Translations under genes and position numbers: made by a program
Notes under the pieces: generated by a model
Seen by the model: only the letters and a program-made list of their open reading frames with translations
Databases searched by the model: none
What the model was told of the DNA's origin: nothing
Shown: positions 9,901 through 16,735 of the stretch, piece after piece
How positions within the stretch are numbered: position 1 is the first letter of the stretch
Layout: every line of letters begins with the position of its first letter
Assembly: GCF_031759225.1 (NCBI RefSeq)
Contig: NZ_CP134494.1
Coordinates: forward strand, 2,788,501 to 2,852,500
Direction of reading: 5' to 3'
Source of the DNA: Mesobacillus jeotgali
Lineage (GTDB): Bacteria; Bacillota; Bacilli; Bacillales; Cytobacillaceae
Length of the DNA stretch: 64,000 nt

Positions 9901-10464
9901 CCATTCTCTCTCCTTTTCATTAATTCCAATTTTTTTTGGAACATACCGTCCCCCTTTTACTCTAATTATTAACTTGGATTCAGATGTAATTTTTCCTTTA
10001 AAACTTAGCGCCATACTATTAGGCTTAAAAGAATTGGCAGGTGAAATATCAAATTCTTCTGAAGCATCTTTTAGTTTATCCGTTTGTCTTTTTTCTATTT
10101 TTTCTAATGACTTTTTATCTACAAGATTTTCATTGTCGTCTTCAACTTCAGTTTCTATTTTTGATTCTAGATCTTCTCCAGAAACTTGACCGGTAGGGAA
10201 TAGTATAGCCGTTCCATATCGAGCTAATGGTGTTCCACGTTGAATGATTTCCTGCCCTGAATCTTTCTGGATATAAGGTCTATAAGCAACCTCTTCTTTT
10301 TCAAAAGATATATCACCTGAACAATCTATTTCTTCCCCCTCAAAAGGCTCCATCCCAATAAATTCTTTCTTAAGTGAATTAATCAGCAGTTCACGATTTT
10401 CTATATTTTTTTCCCTCAACCTAGATAATGGATCTATAGTTTCTTTATCGCTGATAAGACTCAT
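6961..10464 (-). CDS. drmA: DrmA, SF2 helicase of DISARM
   Basis: 1167 residues. Helicase motifs are all visible: Walker A FFPTGGGKTEAY near residue 515, a DEAH-like box IIQDELHLISG near 738, and motif VI QVTGRVGRR near 985. Between motifs I and II is a zinc insertion (CPWCG near 628 and HCPDQNC near 671). The phrases RPTFIIGTVDKFAMLAW and VEPTSVTPFSPR are typical of DrmA. It should unwind or translocate on phage DNA with DrmB. The N-terminal 300 residues are acidic and less conserved. The upstream gene ends 15 bases before its start, placing it third in the operon. The length matches the family. Confidence 0.88.
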   Translation of the reverse strand: MSLISDKETIDPLSRLREKNIENRELLINSLKKEFIGMEPFEGEEIDCSGDISFEKEEVAYRPYIQKDSGQEIIQRGTPLARYGTAILFPTGQVSGEDLESKIETEVEDDNENLVDKKSLEKIEKRQTDKLKDASEEFDISPANSFKPNSMALSFKGKITSESKLIIRVKGGRYVPKKIGINEKEREWWLRVPVEGMFLCSGKDLLENTICTAILIDSIESLKLDVKVVSRPQNDGTRLLTVGLTNRTDGEAKGKIDSNCLFQAEFIVTIDDPENQSCILAYPESENFNNLDDEEKSIAMLYRNLKTFAIGHGCAADWGDVQKGEKVKYVKTEFLPTYETRSMTPDIKRKDGTRIEVSMKQLAGLETGNEGFEDLEEIIELYREWIENQTESVVLLDPKFHKVAYENLNICSQTADRMENGLKYLKTNANALTAFRFANHSVLLQQISGEQREGIIEDDTLIFHTPYKEPDLDHLPGTKGKWRAFQIAFLLMSIHSAGEKESKEREIVDLIFFPTGGGKTEAYLGLAAFSMFMRRIKDKNDAGVDVIMRYTLRLLTADQFQRTSRLICAMEFLRRQNVKLLGPREFSIGIWLGSDTTPNSNKKALESLKKIKSGKTENNPFILNTCPWCGAKLGEYKVKTSKSKVKSYQKKPKNKIAFLGYKGLVDKVITHCPDQNCIFFEALPVYIVDEEIYKERPTFIIGTVDKFAMLAWNSDIRSLFGINEEGRRELSPPGLIIQDELHLISGPLGSLTGFFETIIDEFCTDRRFSRNHRAKIVCSTATIRRYKEQVSALYARDQIRLFPSPGLNEEDSFFATYALDTNGELMPGRKYVGINTPILGSMQTLQVRALTTLLQTPMQLPDKERDPWWTLLLFFNSLRELGTTITLMHSDIPNHLKVLRNRFGINFDQIRRLRRIEELTSRLSNDEVSVAIDKLKQKYDDTGKVIDISLASNIIEVGVDIDRLSLMSVTGQPKTTAQYIQVTGRVGRRWYERPGLIVTLYSATKPRDRSHFEKFRSYHQMLYAQVEPTSVTPFSPRVIDRALHAVMVAYVRQTGEKHNITSPRPFPEDLLSEIEHIILERVKKVDKAELESVKSVFNKRKREWRNYEPLRWSGNPDGDDYPLLRVAGQYADSKAKRLSWATMMSMRNVDAQCKGKITDLYLDIEED

Positions 10465-10479
10465 ATGTAACCTCCTAAT

Positions 10480-12021
10480 TTAAACTGCTATAATTTCTCT
10501 TAATTTACTTATTGGTAATTTGTATTGTTGATCAGATATAAACTCTACTCGAAATGCCGTAAAAGAAACATCTTTTTCATCAGGAAGATTAAACAGGTGT
10601 TCACCTTTAAGTTCTAATGCTGATAAATCAGTACTTTTTATTTGGGTCACTAGTTTAGCTCTGATTAATTTCCCTGCATCTAAATGGGCTTTACGTAAGA
10701 GTTTCGCTACTTTAATATGTTTCGATTCTTCATCTTGCAATTTTACAAATTTCAATATTGCTTTGAAATCGCTTTCTAAAGCGGGCATAATTGTTTCCTC
10801 TGAAACCCAGTTTCGAATATTTGTATCTACTGGATTTTTGACTCCTAACTTTTTTAAAGCTCTTTGAACAGCTTCTATTCCATTTTTTACAACTAATTTT
10901 TTAAGTCTATTTTTCCATTTCAAATTAAATTTCCTGAATGTTAATGCACCCGTCCCAATAATTTCATCGGCTTTTATACGTATTAAGTCTTGTTTGGTTC
11001 CAGTTCGAATTAATATGTAAGAACCCTGCTCTAACTCATTTATTGAAACTTTACCTACAGTAAATCCATCTGAGTCTGAATAAATAGAAAATATATTTTT
11101 TACAGGAAGAGACTCTAAAAATATCCCCTTTCCTCCGCTCAAAAATACTAATTTAGCTTCAACATTCTCTTCTTCATTGTCAAAAAGGCTTAACTGTCCT
11201 AAATTCATGTGTTTTTCAACAAAACCGTAGTCTATTGTTCTCTCAATATTAGTGTCTAAAACTATATCATCCATAACATTAGTTACGGAAAATTGATCAT
11301 CGAATCTCAGAGTCCGTCCGGAAAATATAGAAGACTCTGCAGAAATGATTTCTGCCAAAGGTGGTGCTTCATAAAATTTTTGTTCCAACCATTTATACGT
11401 AATAGTGTGAATAACAGGTGCATGAGGACTATTGTAGATATAACTGGGAAACCAGCGACTTGGTCCAATTATGATTATCTGTTCAAAAAAAGTATTCGTT
11501 TTAAGTATTTGTGGACCTATTAACTTACACGTACTTTGTGAAAAACTTTTTTTAAAACCTCTAATAGTGGATTCGTAATCAGGCGTTCCCTTAAGTAATA
11601 TTCCCGTGTTAGGTTTCACTCTAATTTTTTGTTCAATGTATTCTAATATTGGATTTTCAACCGAACGTACCAAATCATCAAAAGCGGCGTAACAAATTCG
11701 TAATTCATCAAGAATATTCGGAAAAAGATTGCAACATCTTTTATATAACAACTTTAATTTACCAGTTTCCAAAAATGAATTGCATTCCTTAAAAGATAAA
11801 AGAGAAGAGACTGAAAAAAAGCGATATTTACGGAATCCAGAAATTAAGTCATGAAGTATTGGTTCTTCAGCTAATTCTTCTTTGAAAATTACTTTTTCTA
11901 AACGAGTTAAAGCATTTGAAAAATTCCTCAAGTCAAGGTGTTCAAGCCTATGAAAATGCAGTCGATAATCTTTTGAAATTTCATAAAGGTTATTAACAGC
12001 TGCAAAAGATTTTATGCTCAC
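10480..12021 (-). CDS. DISARM-linked protein, possible C-terminal half of a split DrmE
   Basis: 513 residues. The start is GTG at 12021, which overlaps the upstream stop as GTGA and has GGGAGGTGG 7 bases before it; the longer TTG start inside that ribosome-binding site is less likely. The first part is helical; around 170-210 IIIIGPSRWFPSYIY looks like a strand-loop from a P-loop-type domain lacking catalytic motifs. The C terminus is mixed and lysine-rich. I find no PLD, methylase or nuclease motif. Position before drmA, size and overlap with the upstream gene fit a DrmE split in two; this is inference and needs a profile search. Confidence 0.5.
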   Translation of the reverse strand: MSIKSFAAVNNLYEISKDYRLHFHRLEHLDLRNFSNALTRLEKVIFKEELAEEPILHDLISGFRKYRFFSVSSLLSFKECNSFLETGKLKLLYKRCCNLFPNILDELRICYAAFDDLVRSVENPILEYIEQKIRVKPNTGILLKGTPDYESTIRGFKKSFSQSTCKLIGPQILKTNTFFEQIIIIGPSRWFPSYIYNSPHAPVIHTITYKWLEQKFYEAPPLAEIISAESSIFSGRTLRFDDQFSVTNVMDDIVLDTNIERTIDYGFVEKHMNLGQLSLFDNEEENVEAKLVFLSGGKGIFLESLPVKNIFSIYSDSDGFTVGKVSINELEQGSYILIRTGTKQDLIRIKADEIIGTGALTFRKFNLKWKNRLKKLVVKNGIEAVQRALKKLGVKNPVDTNIRNWVSEETIMPALESDFKAILKFVKLQDEESKHIKVAKLLRKAHLDAGKLIRAKLVTQIKSTDLSALELKGEHLFNLPDEKDVSFTAFRVEFISDQQYKLPISKLREIIAV

Positions 12022-13046
12022 TCTTGTGCCACCTCCCAATACATCATTTCTACTCCCATCGGTATATCGGTTTCAATATTTAATTGCTTTTGTTGTTTAC
12101 TTGATAATAAATACTCTTCTTGTAAATGAAAGAGCGCATTTTGAAACTGCACTTCTGTTCTGTCTAATATTAAAATCCAATGTGTATTCTTCAACTGTTC
12201 TGCCCATCGCAAATAACTTGTTGCTCCATCAAAAATTGTAAAGGTGGAAGGTGACAAACTTCCAAAAGAATGATCCTTTGAACTGCTAGGAATTAAGGTA
12301 CATTGGTATGACTCCTGCTCACCAACAAAATCCTTTATTCGTAGCAATTCATTAAGATTTGATGCTATGTATTCTCTTGTTGCAGGATCTAAGACTGCAA
12401 TTTCTGTTTCAACTGCTTCCTCCATTACTCTCTTTTTTCTACCTATATAATAAAAATTTGATTGTGATAAGGTTAAAAGTCGGCTAATATCGTATCCAGC
12501 AAACCCCAATTTTAAAAATGGAGATTGTTTAACTTCTTTACCTTGAGGGTTCTGGGGAAGTTTATAGTCTTTGTTTTCAGCAATTTGTACTGAAAGAGCT
12601 TGTTTTCTATTTAAAAGTTCAGTTAAACTTCGTGAACTCCCAGTACTGGTATTCTGAATTGTTATTTTTAATCTTTCTTCCCCTCCAACTGACTCTTTTC
12701 CACTAAAAATACCTCGGTAAATACGATCTTTTTTTCTATATATCACAGAGGTACCGACTTTTTGATTTTTAATGTCCTCGAAGTGATCGTTGATTACCTT
12801 TTCGTCTAATTCACTAGAAAGCATTGAGAGTATAGTACCTGCACCCGTAAAAACACCTGCATAATCCCTGGAGGGTAAGGTTAGAACCATCCTAGCAAAA
12901 ATATTAGGGGAAAGGTTTGAATGGAACGTTTTTCCTAAATTAATAAAATAGTTAGACCATTCTGGAAGCGCAACCCACTTATTATTAATTTTTATGTATA
13001 GACGATCTAGGTTCTTTTCAGTGATCAAGTCAACACCACCTATCAT
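12018..13046 (-). CDS. DISARM-linked protein, possible N-terminal half of a split DrmE
   Basis: 342 residues, first gene of the operon. It opens with an ALPEWSNYF-like segment and LPSRDYAGVFTGAGTI, and later has IFDGATSYLRW and WILILDRTE, which I associate from memory with DrmE-type proteins of class 2 DISARM; no catalytic motif is evident. ATG at 13046 is used; an in-frame TTG at 13025 has the better RBS (AGGTGG, 7 bases upstream) and could be the real start. It ends inside the next gene by a 4-base GTGA overlap. Together the two genes code about 855 residues, close to a full DrmE (about 800). Confidence 0.5.
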   Translation of the reverse strand: MIGGVDLITEKNLDRLYIKINNKWVALPEWSNYFINLGKTFHSNLSPNIFARMVLTLPSRDYAGVFTGAGTILSMLSSELDEKVINDHFEDIKNQKVGTSVIYRKKDRIYRGIFSGKESVGGEERLKITIQNTSTGSSRSLTELLNRKQALSVQIAENKDYKLPQNPQGKEVKQSPFLKLGFAGYDISRLLTLSQSNFYYIGRKKRVMEEAVETEIAVLDPATREYIASNLNELLRIKDFVGEQESYQCTLIPSSSKDHSFGSLSPSTFTIFDGATSYLRWAEQLKNTHWILILDRTEVQFQNALFHLQEEYLLSSKQQKQLNIETDIPMGVEMMYWEVAQE

Positions 13047-13342
13047 TTTCCAATTATCTACCTTAATAATATCTTTTCCAAAGAAATCACAATGTCGAAA
13101 TTAGTCGAAATAACATATTTATTTCCATATCTTTTTCATGAAAGTTAATCATCTGCTCTCTTTATCTGGCATTAATCACCAGAGTTAATCTACAATCCCT
13201 ATCCTTTAATTTTTTTTACAAATTTGTAAGTAACGAACTGAAGAACTGTTCATCAAATACCGAAACTATGCCCTCTGATCAGTAGAGCATTTTTCTCCTG
13301 GAACAACTCAGGAAAATTCAAGTTTTAAAAAAAACAACAGTC
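13047..13342. other. Gap upstream of the DISARM-like operon
   Basis: Very AT-rich spacer between the divergent operon start and the promoter at 13343. I see no ORF, no clear hairpin and no convincing promoter for the minus-strand operon, although the operon's promoter must lie here. Confidence 0.5.
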
Positions 13343-13392
13343 TTGACATCTAAATCTGGGTCTTATAAAATAAAGATGTAAATTTAGATGTC
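13343..13392 (+). promoter_or_regulatory. Promoter enclosed by an 11-bp inverted repeat
   Basis: TTGACA (13343-13348) and TAAAAT (13366-13371), 17 bases apart, make a good sigma-A promoter. GACATCTAAAT (13345-13355), starting in the -35 box, is repeated exactly inverted as ATTTAGATGTC (13382-13392) just downstream of the probable start point. This layout suits an operator pair for a dimeric repressor, or a hairpin in the leader. The gene it drives begins at 13407. Confidence 0.6.
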
Positions 13393-13406
13393 TGGGGATT
13401 GGTGAT

Positions 13407-13823
13407 TTGAATAAACGGCAAGAACTATTGGATTTTTTTTCTGAATATCCAAAGTACAATGGTTTTCGCAACAATAAATCATTTGAAGAAATCTATTATT
13501 GGCTTGGAGAACCCTGGCAAGTATATGAGATGGTAACTATTTGCAAGAATAAGAGACCAGCAATTGAAGCAGTTGCAAATAATCTAGAGTTTAAGTTTGG
13601 AGATAGAACGGATTTAAATATTAAAGAAGATTTTGTAAAACAAATGGTGGGGACAGCAATTAGACATATTTTGGGTTACTTTGGTTATGAACCAACTATA
13701 CAAAAAACCTTTCTTAAAGGTAGCGCCCAGTGGTTCAGAAGTGGTATGCATTATCAATTTAATGAAAAATCACCTAGGACTAAAGAGTTACAATGGGAAC
13801 CGAAAATAATACACAAAAACTAG
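13407..13823 (+). CDS. Hypothetical protein beside DISARM-like operon
   Basis: 138 residues from TTG at 13407 (weak GGTGA upstream). I do not recognise the family. It is soluble, aromatic-rich and has no helix-turn-helix that I can see, yet it stands behind a promoter framed by an exact inverted repeat and is divergent from the DISARM-like operon, the place where a regulator is often found. The sequence LGYFGYEPTIQKTF and the basic C terminus are the only distinct parts. A 9-bp hairpin at 13875-13909 follows it. Confidence 0.55.
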   Translation: MNKRQELLDFFSEYPKYNGFRNNKSFEEIYYWLGEPWQVYEMVTICKNKRPAIEAVANNLEFKFGDRTDLNIKEDFVKQMVGTAIRHILGYFGYEPTIQKTFLKGSAQWFRSGMHYQFNEKSPRTKELQWEPKIIHKN

Positions 13824-13874
13824 CCATTAATAAATTATTCAGTAGAGTTTGAAATGAATTTAAAATACAGTTAA

Positions 13875-13909
13875 GATGGCTTGTCTAGCTAGAAATGCTT
13901 ACAAGCCAT
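13875..13909. terminator. Hairpin, probable terminator
   Basis: ATGGCTTGT and ACAAGCCAT pair perfectly around a 17-base loop, followed by TTTATTTAT. Lies 52 bases after the 138-residue gene and 72 bases before the end of the converging gene, so it may serve both. Confidence 0.55.
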
Positions 13910-13981
13910 TTATTTATAAATCTTTTGCTATTAAATCAAGAAAAATAGTGCTATAACTTATCCCTCTGGAAGGCTTTACTT

Positions 13982-14722
13982 TTATTTATTTTGTATTGTT
14001 CTTTTTGTATGAATAGCGGTTTCCTTTAATCCCTTATAGCTTAATGTTAATTTTTTACTTCTGGACTGACCAAAAAAAGGCGTAGACAAAAGAAATATTG
14101 TCCTACCCTTAGAGAATTGCCAAAGATATAAGCAATAGTGTTCATTATTACATTCCTCCAAAATCATAATGTTATATCTCTTTACTACCTCTCCAACAAA
14201 CAGTGATTCATAACAAACTATTAGTTTCACTTTTTGATTGCTAGAAAGCGTGTTTAATATTAAATCAATTCTTTTAGGTAAGACCTCATCGTGATAATCT
14301 GTAATGGATCTCCAAAAATGTTTATAAGGCTCAATTCTCCCTTTGGAAGGTTTAGGCAACGGTAACAATTCGCACAAAAAATGATTACTATTTGTTCTGC
14401 CTAATTTTTTATAATTGAATATATAATTTTTGATTTCATGGCTATTATCGGAATTCAATAAAAAAACAGCCATATAATGCCATACCCTTTTTCCTTTAAA
14501 TCCTTCTAACGGTAATTTGTATAGCTCCTCCCACACATAACGAAAATCCATTGCTAAATTAAATTCTGACCTAATTAACATGCTTTCTTCATGTTCAAGA
14601 GTTTTGTTATTACCATGAAATTCAGCCCCAGCTTCTTCAGTACCTACAAACCAGGTCATAGCGTTAGGATTACCATACCCTAACCAATTGTATAAACACT
14701 GGTTAATTAATGATTTATCCAA
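13982..14722 (-). CDS. Hypothetical protein, possibly uracil-DNA-glycosylase-like fold
   Basis: 246 residues. Near the N terminus GNPNAMTWFVGTEEAG resembles motif A of the uracil-DNA glycosylase superfamily (a strand ending in VGxxPG), and near the C terminus FLLSTPFFGQSRSK could stand for the HPS-type motif, but the usual catalytic Asp/Asn and His are not clear. The middle is aromatic and basic. Assignment is tentative; it may be a catalytically dead sensor. Before the transposon at 15090 inserted, this gene and the ABC-3C-like gene now at 20675 were divergent neighbours. Confidence 0.5.
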   Translation of the reverse strand: MDKSLINQCLYNWLGYGNPNAMTWFVGTEEAGAEFHGNNKTLEHEESMLIRSEFNLAMDFRYVWEELYKLPLEGFKGKRVWHYMAVFLLNSDNSHEIKNYIFNYKKLGRTNSNHFLCELLPLPKPSKGRIEPYKHFWRSITDYHDEVLPKRIDLILNTLSSNQKVKLIVCYESLFVGEVVKRYNIMILEECNNEHYCLYLWQFSKGRTIFLLSTPFFGQSRSKKLTLSYKGLKETAIHTKRTIQNK

Positions 14723-15081
14723 TTTTATCCTCCTTACAAATCTTTTTTATAATTCTGGACCTTAACTCAAAATTAAAATTATATTCATTTTTAAGTAGAT
14801 CTATACAGTATGTCACTTCTTCATGGGTTAAAAGCTCATGATTTTCGTTATATTTCTATTTGTATTCTGTTAAGAGGTTAGAATATGCTCATGATTCGTC
14901 TAGTTTATTGATTGTCCATAAAGGTTTAACTCAGCTTTGTTTCTTTTGTAGAGACAAGTTTTTTATGTCGGTCTCAAAATGGGTAATAAATCAATGTATT
15001 CAATAATTAGGTTAATAAAATTTCACCACAAATAAATTATTTTGTACTCGTCCCGAGTTAAAAAAGGAAAATTACCCTTAT
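14723..15081. other. Gap before transposon
   Basis: No ORF or clear signal. AT-rich spacer upstream of the 246-residue gene; it is the left half of an intergenic region split by the transposon and continues at 20637. Confidence 0.5.
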
Positions 15082-15089
15082 TTCTTGAA
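15082..15089. repeat. 8-bp target-site duplication, left copy
   Basis: TTCTTGAA directly before the transposon's TGAGTATTGCGGA end; the identical octamer follows the right end at 20629-20636. Confidence 0.75.
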
Positions 15090-15190
15090 TGAGTATTGCG
15101 GACAGAATGAGCCAGTTGTGCGGAGTTTTGATCCGCCGTTTGCGGACAATAGTGCCAGTGACTGCGCGTGAGTGAGCCACTTGTGTAGCT
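15090..15190 (+). repeat. Transposon left end, four 21-22 bp units
   Basis: Four successive units of the form TGCGGA...GAGCCA spaced about 21-22 bases apart, with some decayed copies (ATCCGCC, GTGCCA). The first unit begins 5 bases inside the end. The same array occurs inverted at the right end. Such spaced repeats are probable transposase-binding sites. Confidence 0.75.
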
Positions 15191-15244
15191 TATAAATGAG
15201 GTTTGTTCATAAGCACCTCCCAAACCCACATGTTACAATAAGTA

Positions 15245-15290
15245 ATAAGAACCCAATTTGTCAAAAGATTGATCAAAATGGGTTCTTATC
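15245..15290. repeat. Long imperfect inverted repeat
   Basis: AAGAACCCA near 15247 pairs with TGGGTTCTT near 15288, with further pairing TTGTCAA/TTGATCAA inside; about 18 bp in all. It could be a terminator or operator just inside the left transposon end. Function not known. Confidence 0.5.
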
Positions 15291-15437
15291 GAGCAGATAT
15301 AAGATTGTTTTTTCAAAAAAAGATTGATTGTTTCGGAAAGCGAATATACTATAGCACCCAATATAGTAAGCAAAGAAATAATAAAAAATCTTAACCAACT
15401 ATATTGAGGTCTATTCTTAATACTTCTGTTATTTTAG

Positions 15438-15626
15438 TTAACGTCCATTTTTGTCCCAGTCTTCATACGAATCAAAATTATGATTAGGATCTACAGAGTC
15501 TCTTCCAGCTTCCATTAAGCTGCTAGCACATCCTTTGCAGAAAGACTCACCTTCTACCAGTAATTCTGAATCGAGTTGATTTTTGGAGAATTCTCCTCCA
15601 CACTCATTACAAATATACTTTTTCAT
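15438..15626 (-). CDS. Small zinc-ribbon protein
   Basis: 62 residues from ATG at 15626, set by AAGGAGGAAACTT; a longer reading starting 12 codons earlier lacks an RBS. CNECGGEF and CKGC give a treble-clef or zinc-ribbon pair, followed by an acidic, Asp/Asn-rich tail. I cannot assign a function. It is the leftmost passenger gene of the transposon, transcribed toward the left end. Confidence 0.6.
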   Translation of the reverse strand: MKKYICNECGGEFSKNQLDSELLVEGESFCKGCASSLMEAGRDSVDPNHNFDSYEDWDKNGR

Positions 15627-15662
15627 AAGTTTCCTCCTTTTCCAATTTAAATAGCGCATCAA

Positions 15663-16042
15663 AATATTGATTATCCAGCAATAGTAATATAGCTTTTGAT
15701 GAGTTACAATTATAATACATTACTCACATTATTCAGACAACTATGAATTTTTGTTCATTTATTTCTGTAAATTCAGTTTACACTGAACTACTTAAATATG
15801 TAAGTCTTTTACAACGAAAAACCCCTCTAGATAAAAAAATAACCCGTTCGGTTGAGAGGGAGAAAACGTAATTTAACATGTTAATTAACACTAGTTTTAG
15901 CAAGCGAATCAGCAATACAAATAACAATACAAAAAAAGGATCAGATTCAATTAACGGGTTCGGTTTTGAAGTAGAAAATTCAAATTAGAACCCCAATTAG
16001 CATTAATTTTAGTATCTGTATTATCATTAAATTAACAATAAA
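15663..16042. repeat. Left subterminal repeat block (segments B and C)
   Basis: No gene. Segment B (about 15835-15868, with CCGTTCGGTTGA and AGGGAG) recurs inverted at 20443-20477. Segment C (about 15937-15985, with GGATCAGATT and AACGGGTTCGG) recurs inverted at 19160-19206. Between them is a perfect palindrome TTAACATGTTAA (15874-15885). B and C share an AAC(C/G)(C/G)GTTCGG core. The copies are roughly 80-85 percent alike by eye. Confidence 0.65.
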
Positions 16043-16076
16043 AAAAGCAGTGGAATTAGTTTTCCATTGCTTTTTA
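16043..16076 (-). terminator. Terminator of GNAT gene
   Basis: AAGCAGTGGAA pairs with TTCCATTGCTT around a short loop, with A/T runs on both sides. Lies 21 bases after the GNAT stop. Confidence 0.75.
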
Positions 16077-16096
16077 CTTTATATGTCACTCAATTA

Positions 16097-16618
16097 TCAA
16101 CTTGGGATTAGTACCGAATTTACATCTTTCCATTCATAAATCACCAAACTCAATTCTTTTCCTTGGACTTCCGTTGTTGTTAATTCGTAAAATTCCGCAC
16201 CCAATTTTTCATAGAAGAATTTTGATTTATTGTCATCTAATACTTCTACAAATATCCTTTGGTACCCTAATTCCTTTAACTTTGAGAATAATCTCTCGAC
16301 TAATTTTTTTCCTATTCCTTGTCCTTGATATTCCTCGCTGATATATATAGAGGTTAAATCTCCCGAATTCTCGAATTGATTTGTTTCCCTTTTTCCCCCA
16401 TCGGCAACTCCAACTATTTCACCATCGTTAGTTTCTGCAACATAAACATAATTGTCATCTCTTGATATGTTATTAATCCATTGTGGTATTCTTTTTTCGT
16501 AAGTCATTCTTTCTAAGAAAGAGTCTGGAATTATGTTTTTATATGTGCTCTTCCAACTATCAACATACACTCTCGCTATTGCTTCGGCATCTGACAATTT
16601 TGCTTCCCTAATATTCAT
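16097..16618 (-). CDS. GNAT family N-acetyltransferase
   Basis: 173 residues, a single Gcn5-type acetyltransferase domain. It starts with the common NIREAKLSDAEAIARVY, has DLTSIYISEEYQGQGIGKKL as motif A (the Q/RxxGxG/A acetyl-CoA loop) and IFVEVLDDNKSKFFYEKLGAEF as the C-terminal substrate strand. The acceptor is unknown; proteins of this form acetylate small amines, antibiotics or protein N termini. It is a passenger of the IS1-like transposon, transcribed in the same direction as the transposase, and has its own terminator. Confidence 0.85.
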   Translation of the reverse strand: MNIREAKLSDAEAIARVYVDSWKSTYKNIIPDSFLERMTYEKRIPQWINNISRDDNYVYVAETNDGEIVGVADGGKRETNQFENSGDLTSIYISEEYQGQGIGKKLVERLFSKLKELGYQRIFVEVLDDNKSKFFYEKLGAEFYELTTTEVQGKELSLVIYEWKDVNSVLIPS

Positions 16619-16735
16619 ACTTTCAAACCCTCCGTTTTAATGATTATTGTTTCATATCGCTTTTTACAGAATGTTAAATTAATTTTAACAGTTAATTATG
16701 AAATTAGGGAAGAAAACTGAAGAATTTATCCTTAT

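Noticed and set aside
4514..13046. Druantia or BREX system
   Set aside because: Druantia type III has helicase and DUF1998 parts in one large DruE; BREX needs BrxL/PglZ/PglX. Separate DrmA and DrmB with this gene order fit DISARM.
15090..15190. CRISPR-like short spaced repeats
   Set aside because: Units are only partly conserved, spacing is 5-6 bases inside and 3-5 between, there are only four, and an inverted copy is at the other transposon end. No cas genes.
15023..15229. 68-residue minus-strand ORF
   Set aside because: It lies over the left transposon end array and the flank; the codons come from the repeat units. No useful domain and it crosses the element boundary.
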